The translations under genes were made by a program, and so were the position numbers. From positions 16,615-80,614 of the forward strand of contig JAAMXY010002492.1 in the NCBI GenBank assembly GCA_019677205.1: 64,000 nt of DNA, read 5' to 3'. The stretch is from Pinguiococcus pyrenoidosus. Taxonomy: Eukaryota > Sar > Pinguiophyceae > Pinguiochrysidales > Pinguiochrysidaceae. How positions within the stretch are numbered: position 1 is the stretch's first letter; each line of letters opens with the position of its first letter. Positions 44,901 to 56,200 of this stretch are shown here, in pieces. The notes beneath the pieces were generated by a model. The model was not told the origin of the DNA, did not search any database, and worked only from the letters and a program-made list of their open reading frames with translations.

Positions 44901-47900
44901 GCTTCGTCCATCTCGTCCAACAGCACCCAGGCGCCGATGGACGCCACGTTCGCGCGCAGAATGGCCACGCCCTTGCTGGCGTGGCAGTAGACGCTCTCCG
45001 CCGACGACCCCGGCAGCATCAACGTGTCCTCCAATGACTTTACGATGCGCGACGGCATCGAGAAGCAGCGCACAAGCAGCTCCCAGGCGGCGCTGGACAC
45101 GTCGTTGCTCTGGTGCATGACCAGGCGCAGCAGCGATCGAGCCAGCACAGGCGTGTACTCTCTTAGCGGGTCCAGTGAATTGATGCTGCCCAGGATGTTG
45201 GAGCGGAGATACTGATTGTCGCGGTAAAACACGCGATCGGTCGAACTGGGCGGCAACCCCTCTAGCATGCAACCTGCGAGAAAGACGGAGATGCACGAAT
45301 GCTCCGCGCTTGCACAGCAAGAGAGTTCGTCGTGCAGTATCAAGGTTAGCGAAACGATACCCCGAATCGTTATCCCGAATCGTTGCGTGGTGTCGAGTGC
45401 CACGTCGCCATCATCCTTGGACTGACTCACCTTGAGAGCAGGTCGGAAACGCTGCGGCACGCTACCATGGGAATCTCTTCCGAGGCGAGCGTCTTGGCAC
45501 CCCAGTCGATCTGCGAGGCAAACGGGCCCAGCTCTTCTCTCTCCTGACTATCTCCCAGCACGTCCACGTCCAGATCGTCCTTGCCATCCATGTTGTCGCT
45601 GGCACCGTGCGAAGGCGGAGGCGGAGGGATCTTGGCGCTCAGGGCATTGATTTCCTCCAGAAGAGCCGTGAAGTCGATGCGCGCCCCTCGGGAGCCAGAC
45701 ACCTTGCGGTGTCGGACGAAGAGCGACAGCACCACGTCGTTGCTGTACTGATGCGCTAGCAGCAGCCTCGCAATGTCCACTGCGGACTTTCGCGACCGCT
45801 TGCGGACCCACTGCCGACGTCGCACGCAGCTGGCGGACTGCTTGCTGCTCTGCCATCCCGAGGCACTCCTTGGCCAGTTGACGGCATAGAACCAGCCCTG
45901 CGGGTCTTCCGTGCGGTACGTCCCGTCGGTCCGCTTGTCGTGGAATCGGGACACGATGCGCCACGAATCCACCCATTGCCACGTAAAGTTCTGCAGGCCC
46001 AGCGGGTCGTCGGGGTCGATCATCGTGTCCTTCTGGAAGCTGTCGAGCACGTAGTCATGCTTGCGGAGAGGGTTGAAGGGCTGCTTGTCCGTCTTGAAGA
46101 GGTTGTGCCCACTCCAGCCTCTCCCTGCGATCCAGCGCTGCTTCTCCCAGACGATTTCCTCCTCCTCTTCATAGGCATGCTCGGACCTCTCCCACGCCGC
46201 GTCCGAGGCCTTCGCCAACGCCGTCAGCTTCGGCGTCATCTCGTAGTTCCCCACCGACGACCTCGGTGCCACGGCGTGTGCGATGCCGAGGGAGTTTCGA
46301 TCCGCTTTGAACTCGAAGCTCTCTCCGGAGTTTCTGCTGAACGCAGACTTGCCTCGCCCTTGCATCGCGTACGTTCCTCCGCCTCGCCTGCCCCTCGCAA
46401 AAGCATTCCCGTCGTCGTCGTTGTCGTCCTCGTCGTCCTCGTCGTCCTCGTCGTCGTCGTCGTCGTCGTCCGCATCCTCTTCATCATCCTCGTCCTCGTC
46501 GTCTTCGTCGTTGCTCGTCTCCCGGAGCAGCATCATGGCAGACGCCGTGTTCCTTCCGCTTCGCTGCAGGGTTGGCGAGGATACGGCCTTGACGTCTTCC
46601 TTGGTCTCGGTGACGCTGACGTCCGACGTCGAAGAATCCATGTCGCGGACCTTGGCGTCGCTGGTCAAGTTGCCGAAGAGCGAGTGGCCGGGATTGGGGT
46701 TGCCTAGAACGGACGCGTCAGGACTAGCGCTCGCAGAAGGGCCACATCTGCTGCTGGGCCATACCTTGCGCCACGTTCACGTTGGGACCCGGTGCACCGG
46801 ACACTCGGGGGAAGCCCTTTCTCTGCGCGGTCAGGTTCCGTGTGAAGGTCACTTTGGCGCCATTCTCGGACACCTCTCGCAGAAGTACCAGCGCCACGGA
46901 GCGCTGCGCTACCCTGGTATGCACGAAACCGGCGGCGATGAGAGACTGCAGGATCTGTAGCAGCGAGCAGCGCAAGAGCCGCTCATTCTCCTTCTGGCGC
47001 TCCTGCTTGTCGTCGAACTCTTCCGCGCCCGACACGGCGAAGCTCTCGAAGAACTCCACGATGGTGCGCACCAGCGATTCGAACTTGTTGGCATTGACCT
47101 CGTTCAAGATGGCGCTGCTCTCGGTGTTCATCAAGCGACCTAAGATACTCCACCGGCCTGGCGTTGCGTTGATCTGGTGAGTCGTCGGCGGCCCCGACCA
47201 GCGCTCGGTCGATGCCGACCGGCGCGGCGCATGGGGAGCCTGGGTTGAGTACGACGCCGTGTGTAGCTGGAAGGATCCGTTGAAGCGCGGAAGGAGGTTG
47301 TCGAGGGCCTCCGATATGTTGAAGCCGAAGTCCACCGTCTCGGGGTCCACCTTGCAGATCTCGAAGAGCGTGCTGCAGAAGGCCAGAAGCTGCGGGATGG
47401 AGCGCACGTCGCGGGTGATGAGGCTGCTGTTGTGAGGGAAGATCTTCACGAAGCAGTTCAGCAGCAGCTGAGCGTAGCGCGCGCGGAGACTCACGGGCAA
47501 GCGGGCGTCGGAGATGCACGACAGGAGCATCTTGTATGAGAACTGCTCCTGCATGGCCTTGATGCTCCGCACGCAGCCGCCGTGCGTCAGAGCGATGAAG
47601 GTGTCCAGTTGCGCAGCATAGTAGGACGCCAGCTTCCGCGTGCGCCGGAACACTCGGATGTTGCGCGTGCCGTCCTTCAGCAGCTCGCGCAGCGTGCGCC
47701 AGTCCTTCTCGGGAAACGTCACTTGGAACCCGACGCAGTTCGGCGGGTCCAGCGTCCACACGAGGTCGTGCAGCCTGTCCGATTCGTTTCATTTTGGGAC
47801 GGGGGAAAGAAATGACGCACCAACGCCAGAGTTCAGCGGATGGTTTGGATGATGCACGAGATGATACACGAGGTGGGTAGTAGGTAGGGCATTGATGCCT

Positions 47901-50900
47901 GGACGTACCGGACCCAATTCCGTGGCGAGTTGAGCGCGTGCGCATACACGGCATTCTGCGGCACGCTGGGATCCACGAATCTTTGCATCACCTTGACGTA
48001 GTCCTTGAAACTGATCGTGTGAGGCACGTCGTTAATGGACCCCAGGTGCAGGATGATCGGCGAGTAGAACAAAGGCGTCGGCCCGTCAAGAACCATGCAC
48101 GGCACGTAGTTGTGGTCGGCGAACCAAGAGACGAACACCTCGTAGGGATAGTCCTGGTCGTCCAGCGGTTGACACGGATCCACGAAGACGTCGATGCCTT
48201 TCATGCCTCCAGCGACGAAGTGCGGATTCTCTCGACAGGTGGTCTCGATGAGCAGCGAGAAGCGATTCTCCAAAGACGGACCGTGCTGCTCGGGCGAGGC
48301 GTGGCGCTCGTCGCCCACCAAGATACGGAAGACGCGCTCTTGGTTGGATCGTAGCGGCTTGGTCTCCCAGGCGCAGATGTTCTTAAAGAAGCCCAGGAGG
48401 GAGCGCTCGGGTCCGTGCTTGCGGATCAGCTCCACGAAGAACGAGATCATCTCCGAGTCCACCAGCGTGTTGAGCAGCAAAGCATTGCTGCACACCAGCT
48501 CCTTGATGATCGTGTTGGCGCCCATGCCCAAGGTCATCTGATCCACGATCTCCCCCAAGAACGACTCCTTCGGCTTCTCCGCGGCGTCAGGCTCCGCCCT
48601 CTCCTTCATCAAGGCCGTTGACGACGACGTCGACAACGACGACTTGCGTAGGTCCGTCTCTGCCGGGGATGACGGCTGAAGCTTGCCGGACGACGTCCGT
48701 CTCAACAACGACCTCCGCGCGTTGAAGCGACCCTGCGTCCGCTGAGATAGCGTCGCGCAGACCGCTGACAACACCAGGCGCTTATCAAGCGCGTTCAGCA
48801 ACGCAGGGCAGAACACTCTCCTCGCCACATACAGCTGGTTCCGCGCATTCTCCCTGCCAAGCGACACGATGGCTGCGCAGAGAGCGCGGTGGACCAGCGC
48901 GATGGTCGAGAAGCGCTGTCCCCCGCGAAGCGCCCCTTCCAGCACGCCCCGCCGCGGCGCGCGCAGCGCGTAGAACAGCAAGTCCAGCAGCTTCGTCTCG
49001 GACACCAGCTGCTTGGCGATGGAGCTCTGGCGGTGGAGCGCCGGCAGCGACTCGATGGCGGCCGCGGCCGGCATGTCGGGTCGGCTCTTGGCATCACCGG
49101 AGAACACTGATACGATACTAGCGAGGACGTCGTCGATGTCGTGGCCGCGACTGAAGCTGATGAGCCCGTTTAGCACCGCCGTGGTCTGCAGCAGCAGACT
49201 CCGCGGCACGTCGGCCGGGTCCTGCTGGATGGCCAGGATATACGATTTGAGGAGAGCACAAGCGCGGAGGCAGAAGACGGTGGCGCGCAGCTGCTCCGGC
49301 GGCACCATCTTCATGTGTACCGAGTCGGCCTCGAAGATGCCCGGTACGAGCGTGGCTTCGTAGTCCACGAAGGCCGAGCGCACTTCGCCGGCGTTGAAAG
49401 GCAGGCGCTCTCGCACCCGGTCCAGCGAGGTGCGGCCGGAGGAGGCCAGATCTTCGCCGGTATGGGCAACGCCGCCCCGGAGGAACGACTGCGCCCGCGC
49501 GGTCGACAGAGTCCGATGCGTCAGGGGCACGCCGATCTCACTGCCGGTCATGAGGTTGCGGATGGCCTTGGGCGTCGTGCTGTGCTTGGGCCCCTCGCAA
49601 TGGAGGTACAGCTTGATTTCCCTCTTCGATATCCCGGCATCCTCGACGGTCGAGGCGTTCTGCGTCGCAGCAGTCTTCGAAGCAGCGGTGGTGTTGGGCT
49701 TCGCTCTTGGGGCGGGCCTCGATCGGGGTCTGGGTCTCGACCTGCCTCTCGGCGACGTCGGCGTCCCGTTCACGAACGGTGGCGCTCGCATTCGCGCGGC
49801 GTGGAGTTGCGCTAGAGTGGCGCTCTGGCGGTCGATCATGGTGTGCTGCAGCCGGAGCACCACGGCACTGGCCACGATGTGCCTCTCGCTGGACTCGGCG
49901 ACGCTCTCGATCTGGAAGAGCGTCCTGGCCAGGTGCGCCTGCGCCGCGTGGCTGTGGACGCCGTGCTTGGGGTCCTCCTGCAAGATCAAGCTGTACTCCT
50001 GCAACGCCTGCTGAGACAGCGCAAGGTAGGCACCGCTGATGAGGTGGCGGAAGCGGTAGTGCTGACCCCACTGCAGCCGCCCGCCCAGCGAGCTCTCCAC
50101 GTTCTCCACCACGAAGGTGGACTTGCTGGACGCGTCCAGCGCGGCCATGGACGACGTATGCAGCGTCTTCAGCACGGGGCGCCGCAGTTCCGCCGTGACG
50201 ACGTGGTGGTCGTCGTCGTCGCCGCTCTCGGGCTCGTCATCGCTGCCGGGCGGCCTCGACGCCTTGGGCCTCTCGTGCGCCTGGTCCCACTCGCAGTGCC
50301 GGCCGCCGGCCTGGGCGATGGTGCATCGAGCCCAGACCACGGAACCCTTGCCACCAGCGCCCTCGGGGCAGTACAGACGGACGGCGGAGCCGGCCAGGAG
50401 GCCGCCATCCACGTCTGCCGCGTCGTGCTGGCGGATGAAGCGCCATGTGAAGATGCCGCCCACGGCGCGCTCCGGCGTGCCCAGGTTGACCTCCTGCATG
50501 GTGGGCGAGATGAGGCGGTTGGCCACACCCTCTGCGCGCGTGCCGTGGATGACCAGGTCGGTGTGCGGCGACACCAGCACTACGGTGTCCTTGGTGTACA
50601 CGGGGCTGCGGTCGTGGCGCGAGTGGCTGGCGGCGGCGAAGCGCAGGTGCACCTCGAACTGGGACACGCTGGGCACGACGCCCTTCCGCAGACTACGCGG
50701 TGTCAGCGTCAGGCGGGTGGACTCCACCTCCGTGAGCGCCGCCAACTCCGGTACCGCCGACAAGATCATGCCGCTGGCCACGTGCTGGAGCACCAGGTTG
50801 TCTCCGTAGCGGATCTCGCGAGACTCGCGCGCCGCGGTGCCCAGCGCAGACCCAGCGACGCCAGCTTCGCCGTCCGCCGCCTCCGGTGCACTCTTGGCTT

Positions 50901-51690
50901 CCGGGACGCCACCGTCCGGCACCGAAGACGCCGCGGCGCCGGCGCTGGTGGATGACGCCAAGTCGCGGATGGTCGTGCGCTGCGCCGGCAGGATCTGGAA
51001 CAGCGTCATGGTGTGGTCGAAGCCGCGCAGGCCGTCCGGACGCGCCTTGATCATGCCGCAGCCGGCGCCGGAGAACGGGTCTCCGTACAGAAAGGCGGTC
51101 TTGGCGCGCTCGGCCGTCTTGCCGGCCAAGCGCAGCAGCTCCAGCTCGTCCAGCACGCCGGCGATCTGCACCACATCTCCGTAGTACAGCTTGCGGCGCT
51201 CGCGTCGGAAGTCGCTCAGGTCGCGCTCCTGCATGAGCTCCATGCGACTGGCTTTGGCCTTGCGCCGCTTCTCTCGCAGGATGCGCGCTCTCTCCAGCTG
51301 CGACGGATCCGCCATCTGGCGACCGCGGTCGACCGCGGTGCCGGCGATGGTGTTGGCCACCCAGAAGGCGTAGTCGGTGGGGATGGACGCCGCGAAGGCA
51401 GACACCCCGAGAGACGGCGGCTTGGACTCCTCGGCTTCTGAAGCCAACTCCTTTAAGGCGTCCGCGCGGTGCGCGCGCTCGTACGACGGCACCAGCTCGC
51501 CGGCCAGGCGGTAGCGCGGTTGGATGGGCACGTCGCTAAGCACGCAGGAGCGCAGGCTGAAAGATCCGCGGCGCGCGTACGTCGGAGAGCGCTCTCCAAG
51601 CGCGACGCCGGTGTCGGCCTCCTCGTCGGACGGATCTTCCTTGACGGCTGCGCGCGCGGACCCGGGGTCCTCCGAGGAACTGCGCGACAT
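38922..51690 (-). CDS. IP3-receptor/ryanodine-receptor family calcium-release channel, 4054 aa
   Basis: Tetrameric intracellular Ca2+ channel of the ITPR/RyR family. Five exons, 51690-47909, 47774-46765, 46703-45431, 45308-42085 and 41797-38922, have consistent phases (2,1,2,1) and give 4054 aa; the acceptor before 45308 is the least certain. N-terminal beta-trefoil/MIR-type repeats lie at about 200-640 (YGDVVQIAG, YGDNLVLQHVASGMILSA, WGQHYRFRHLISGAYLAL). RIH-type helical regions follow (IAKQLVSETKLLDLLFYALR; EAGIALLEGGNEDVQERFYA). An acidic Asp/Glu run lies at about 1665-1697. Transmembrane helices start near 3620; the pore is YYGLIYGGGLGEWM (filter GGGLGE, 3895-3900), then VFGIIIDTFGQLRED and the linker zinc site C-x2-C-x28-H-x4-H with EHNMWDYMYFVIYLKN and EYNGPESFV, diagnostic of the family. 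It is longer than human ITPR1 (about 2750) and shorter than RyR1 (about 5040). Ligand cannot be predicted. Confidence 0.93.
46400..46511. repeat. GAC/GAG trinucleotide coding repeat
   Basis: Trinucleotide array (reads cgtcgt/cctcgt on the plus strand) in exon 3 of the calcium channel, coding an uninterrupted acidic tract of about 33 Asp/Glu residues. Long frames on the plus strand here are shadows. Confidence 0.9.
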
Positions 51691-51781
51691 GCTTCTAGCG
51701 CGACTTTTCTTCGGGCTCCGCCGGCGCAAGCACGGTACAGAGACGCCCAAGCGCTCTGGGCGGCGCGACGCGCAATGTGTG

Positions 51782-51819
<38 letters not shown>

Positions 51820-52679
51820 CGACGCCTCAGTGGAGAAGCGAGGCTGGCGCTCCCCCGCGAAGCGTGTGTGGCTGAAGTACAGCGGCGAGTCTCTTCCGGT
51901 TGTGAACTCCCTTGGATCTGGCGAATCAGCTCAAAGGAGGGGCGATGGAGAAGTCCGCGGAGCAGCTGTGCTTCAGCAGCGCAGCGCTGGACGCCAACTT
52001 CCCTTGACTCCCAAGGCGGGAGCTGCTCCAATGCGTGCGCGAGATCCTATGCTTCCATCAGCTATGCAACACTGTACAACATGTCCTTCAAGAAGGCTTT
52101 GGTTCTTCCAATTCAGAATTCGATCCAGGAATCCAGGATCCGGAGCTCTCCTCACCTCATCAGGCCTTAGGTCGGGCGGAGGTCCGGCAGCTCTCGGGAG
52201 CGTCTTTTTCTTTTGTTTCTCTCTCCCCCCCCTGACTGGCGCGCGGCAATGTTGGAGGAGGACAGCATCCTGCTAGGCCGTCACATGTTCACTTGCGAGC
52301 ACCTGCCTTCCTGGTCCTTCCCTGCGTCGAAACCTTGTGAAGCGCCGCCACGACAGACAGTAGCATTGCCAGCGGCACCTCGCTCTTCACGCATTTGCTG
52401 GGGCTTTCAGGCTCTGCTGCCGAAGCGCGCTGCGGGCAGACGAGAACGCTTGAAGGTGGTCGGTCGGGAGGGATGAAGTTTTCACACGTTCCGCGTGAAC
52501 TTTTGCGGCTTCTGGGCTTCCGCCGATTGGATGCACGGCAAGATTCGATGTTCTCGCTTCCCAACTCCATGCATGAATAAGGGGTTCCGTTGAACTTCGG
52601 CCGCTTTGGTGCGGATCGACCCTTGGCGGCAGACTTCCTGGACTTGGGACGGCGAAGCTGAGGGATTACAGGCTGAAGG
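51691..52679. other. Divergent region upstream of the calcium channel, with GA microsatellite
   Basis: 989 bp between divergent starts. A GA dinucleotide run at 51785-51817 lies about 100 bp upstream of the channel's ATG, where it may belong to the 5' UTR or promoter. No gene is supported in the rest. Confidence 0.5.
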
Positions 52680-53318
52680 ATGGGCATTGGCGGCTCGCGC
52701 GAGCCGAGTTGGCGTGGCGACACTCCGCGGGAAGATCCCCATGTCCTCAACGTCTTCCTCGAGAGAACTGTCCGCCCTTGGGCTGTCTTTCCCAACGAGG
52801 ACGTCTCTTACGAGACGCTCAAGCAGCAGCGAGATGATGGCCCTCCCGAGGGCTTCCTGCGACGCATCCAGTGGCCCCTATGGAACGGCCTCTTCGACCG
52901 CCTGCTCGAGTATCGCCTGCGACAACGTGAGATTGTCGGCGAGGATCGTTCCGCCTGCGAGAAGTGCTGCAACTTCTGCGGCACGTGCATCCTCTTCTTC
53001 TCCATCATTGGGTGGCTGGTGCTCTGCCACTTCTCTCAGCAATTCTCCAGAAGAATCGAAGAGAGCCAAGAGCAGCTGCGGTGCGATCTTGCCGAGCTGG
53101 AGGAGTCCAAGGACAACACGCACCGCGTGAGAATCACCTTCAAATCGCGCGCCGCGGACAACGGCAGCGATGCCGACCACCACGAAGAGTGGGTGGAGCT
53201 GGACTGCAGGGAGAGCGACTCTCCGTACGGAGGCTACTACGCACCAGAGGTGGAGAGCGTGCCGGTCATCCAAGGTCGACTCGTCAAGAATCCGGCAAGT
53301 CCAAATCTCCAAGCATGA
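52680..53318 (+). CDS. Small acylated-type single-span membrane protein, unknown
   Basis: 212 aa, no recognised family. The start MGIGGSREPSW has Gly2 and Ser6, the N-myristoylation pattern (M-G-x-x-x-S). At about residues 92-118 a cysteine cluster, CEKCCNFCGTC, runs straight into a single hydrophobic helix, ILFFSIIGWLVLCHF, so palmitoylation beside one membrane span is plausible. A short coiled coil (QEQLRCDLAELEESKDN) and an acidic beta-type C-terminal region follow. The topology conflicts slightly: myristoylation needs a cytosolic N-terminus. Intron-free. Codon use and composition match the neighbours, so it is probably a real gene. Confidence 0.6.
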   Translation: MGIGGSREPSWRGDTPREDPHVLNVFLERTVRPWAVFPNEDVSYETLKQQRDDGPPEGFLRRIQWPLWNGLFDRLLEYRLRQREIVGEDRSACEKCCNFCGTCILFFSIIGWLVLCHFSQQFSRRIEESQEQLRCDLAELEESKDNTHRVRITFKSRAADNGSDADHHEEWVELDCRESDSPYGGYYAPEVESVPVIQGRLVKNPASPNLQA

Positions 53319-53815
53319 TCCGCCGAGCCCACGCCATTCAAGAGCCACGTTGCATGCCAGATCTCGGATGAGACAGGGTAGAGACATCAAGGGGCATCCA
53401 AATACGTCCAAGGTTGCAGGTTTGAACGGTTTCAGCGTGTGCCAGGGCACTGGCTGCTGTCGCTGGGTGTCAAAAGCGTTGTGGGGAGCCTTCCAGGGGC
53501 ACTGGCCGTAGCAAACGCACCAAAGGCATCAACCCTTCCATTTGAACGTTGAGAGTTGAGCAGGACAGGAACTTCCGCATCTCTCACTATGATCTCTGTG
53601 GCAGATCTTACCGACAGATCTTAGTGAGAGACCTCGGAAAAGGGCGGTGCCCCATCCCGCCGAACGCCTTCCAAACAACGGGCAGCTCCAAAGAGGAAAA
53701 AAAAAGCCATAAGCTTTCTTGCGTCGCTGGTTCACTGATCCGTCTGTTCGCTTGTTGGCCCACAGGCAAGACGAACGGCAAGCACTGTGTGTCCACCTTC
53801 TCCACTCTTCGCGGC
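53319..53815. other. Convergent intergenic region
   Basis: 497 bp between convergent stops. Short frames show no family feature; nothing recognised. Confidence 0.5.
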
Positions 53816-55701
53816 TCAGCAAGCCCACCGCACCAACTGCACATCCTTTGCAGCGGAATGAATCGCCTTCACACAGTTGGCAATCTCGCTCGAGCCGTGC
53901 GTACAGTTCAAGGTCATCCGCAGTGATGGGGCCGGAGATTTACCCTGATAAATGCCTAGATCAGAGTATCGTGGCACGGCGACGGCAAAGCCGCTGGTGG
54001 CGACGATGCGCTGTATCTGGCTAAGGATCTCGGTCTGCATCTCTGAAAGGTGTTCGAAGCGTTAGCCAGGCCATGCCCCAGTCCCGCGAGCGACGCGACA
54101 CAGGAGTCGTACCTCTGCTGCGCTGCGAAGTCTCGTGGCCCACCAGCTCGAAATGCTGGATTGGGGAATACTCCGTTGACCGAAGGCGCAGTCCGCAGGG
54201 CGGAAGCTTCGAGAACTCGTTCTGCGCCTGCGGTTGCGCGCGGGAGGTTAGCTTGGAGTTCAAAGCGCAGAAGGAGGAGCGACGGACCTTGTGGATATTC
54301 TCTCGCAGGCGGATGATGCGGACAGGTTCGCTCTCCAGGATGCTGAGGCCAGCGACGGCAACTTGGGAGACAAAGGGCGGCGCGGATGCGCTGAAGACGT
54401 AGCCTGCCGCGCTGAGTCGCTGGTGGTCGATCACTTCCTTTGATCCGACGCAGACGCCACCGACGGAGCACAGCGTGTGGGCCAGCGACACCATGAGCAC
54501 CTCGACCGACGAGATGGGCACGTCGTGGTGTTCACAGGTTCCCCGGCCAGTGGCACCGAGCACGCCGAACGCAAAGGTGTCGTCGAGGATGAGCCTGTAC
54601 TTGAACCGCTCCTTCAGCTCCAGGACCTTCTGCAGATAGCAGATGTCCCCCGCATTCTTGAAGAGACCTTCGGTAACGATGAACCTGCGATGACCCTTGG
54701 CATCTCGTCGCAGCCTGCGGTCTTCCTCCTCCACACCATAAAGCTTCGCCTAGGAGGCACCACGGACAAGCCGTGAGCGAACCCGCCCCCCCAAAGAACA
54801 TGAAGGAACACCAAACCATGGAGCGCATCTCCAGAAGGAAGCACGGTCCCTACCTCCAAGTCCTTCATATCGTTGTGCTTGTAGCGATAGACGTGGCTCC
54901 GACTCAGGCGGGCCCCAGTCCAAATCGGCTCGTGGCACGCCTCGTCGATGAAGAGGATGTCCCCGCGCTTCGCGAAAGCGGCGATGGCGGAGGTGACCAT
55001 CGACGCGGCGTCGCTGTACATGATCCCTTCGTCCGCACCGAAGAATCGCGCCATCTCGGACTCAATCTTCATGTGCACGTCAAAGGTGCCGTAGAACCCC
55101 CGGGGTCCGCAACTGCCACAGCCATAGTGGTTCAGCGCCGACCGCGCGGCGTCCTTGTGCTTCTGCTCCTGCCCAAGCGCCAGGAAATCGAAGCCAACAA
55201 AGTTCAGCAGCGGATTCCGATATCCCACCACCCTCAGGCTGTTGCCATCCACTTTCTCGACCACGAACTCGGCCAGGTCGTCACTATCCAAGTCGTTTCG
55301 CGGCGCCTTGTCTTCGGGCACGAGCGGTTCCGGCTCCCAGTCCGCTACCAGTTCATCGATTTCCCTGTCAGTGAGTCCGACCTCCGCGTCCTGCGCAGTT
55401 GCAAAGGGTTGAAGGGTTCCTCGAGCGCAACAGCAGCGGAATCTCCAAAGTCCATGACGCACCTTGCTGGCCTTGTATGGCAAAGTTGTCCGCTTCAGAA
55501 ACACGAGCCACAGGATAAAAAGGATGAGGAAGGTCTCGATCACCACGTGCTACGACAACAAGCTCCGGTAAGCTGCAGTAGACCTTCTCTCGCTGTGCAG
55601 CATCCCAGCACCTGCGGTTCGTCGATGAAAGTCCGCCACCACCACTCTCTGTAGGCCTCCGACGCCGCGACCGCGATTTCTCCGATCTGAAGAGCGCGCA
55701 T
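53816..55701 (-). CDS. LCB1: Serine palmitoyltransferase subunit 1 (LCB1/SPTLC1)
   Basis: Non-catalytic partner in the ER complex that condenses serine with palmitoyl-CoA, the first step of sphingolipid synthesis. Five exons, 55701-55612, 55549-54854, 54749-54288, 54227-54113 and 54042-53816, give 529 aa (human SPTLC1 473). The N-terminus has EAYREWWWRTF and one membrane helix, TFLILFILWLVFL, as in LCB1. The aminotransferase fold is clear: YGCGSCGPRGFYGTFDVHMK, IAAFAKRGDILFIDEACHEP, YRYKHNDMKDLE. Where LCB2 has the PLP lysine, this protein reads LMVSLAHTLCSVGGVCVGSK with no lysine at the aldimine position, the LCB1 hallmark (compare ALASIGGFC in other LCB1). The C-terminal block PAPSLRMTLNCTH is also family-typical. 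LCB2 is not in the window. Confidence 0.94.
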
Positions 55702-56200
55702 GGGGAGGCACTATGAGGTCACTGGGCCTTCTCGGCAGAAGCAGGCAAGAGGCTTACGCGCTTCAGAGCTTCAGGGGTCTCCTCGACAATCATCTTGACG
55801 AAGAAGTGTTTCAACGCGAACACTTCATCTGGGTCGAGTGGCGGGAACTCAGCCGAGTCAACCGATGTACCATATTTGAAATACTAGATATGGGGAGCTC
55901 TCTCTTCTGGGATGCCACAGCACAATCGAGTCCCAAGGACGTTGCACGTCGCATTTTGAAGCTCGCGTCATATCCAATGACCGTCCTATCCATGTTTCGC
56001 TCTGAGATGAAGCCAATGGACACGTTCTTCGCGTCCCATCTGCTCTATCCTGCCAAAGCACGCGTCAATTGCGCCTTCGGCGTGTCTGTCCGTCTCTTTC
56101 ATTTTTTTCATTCCGAGCGTTCGAATCTCGGATCTCCCGCCACTTTCCGCAGCGGAACCGTCGTTTGGGTCCAGAGTTTACCCTCTAGCAAGGCCACAAG
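55702..56200. promoter_or_regulatory. Divergent region LCB1 / GST
   Basis: 499 bp between divergent starts. An open 163-codon frame on the plus strand (from 55713) shows no family feature and overlaps the probable promoters, so it is not called. Confidence 0.4.
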
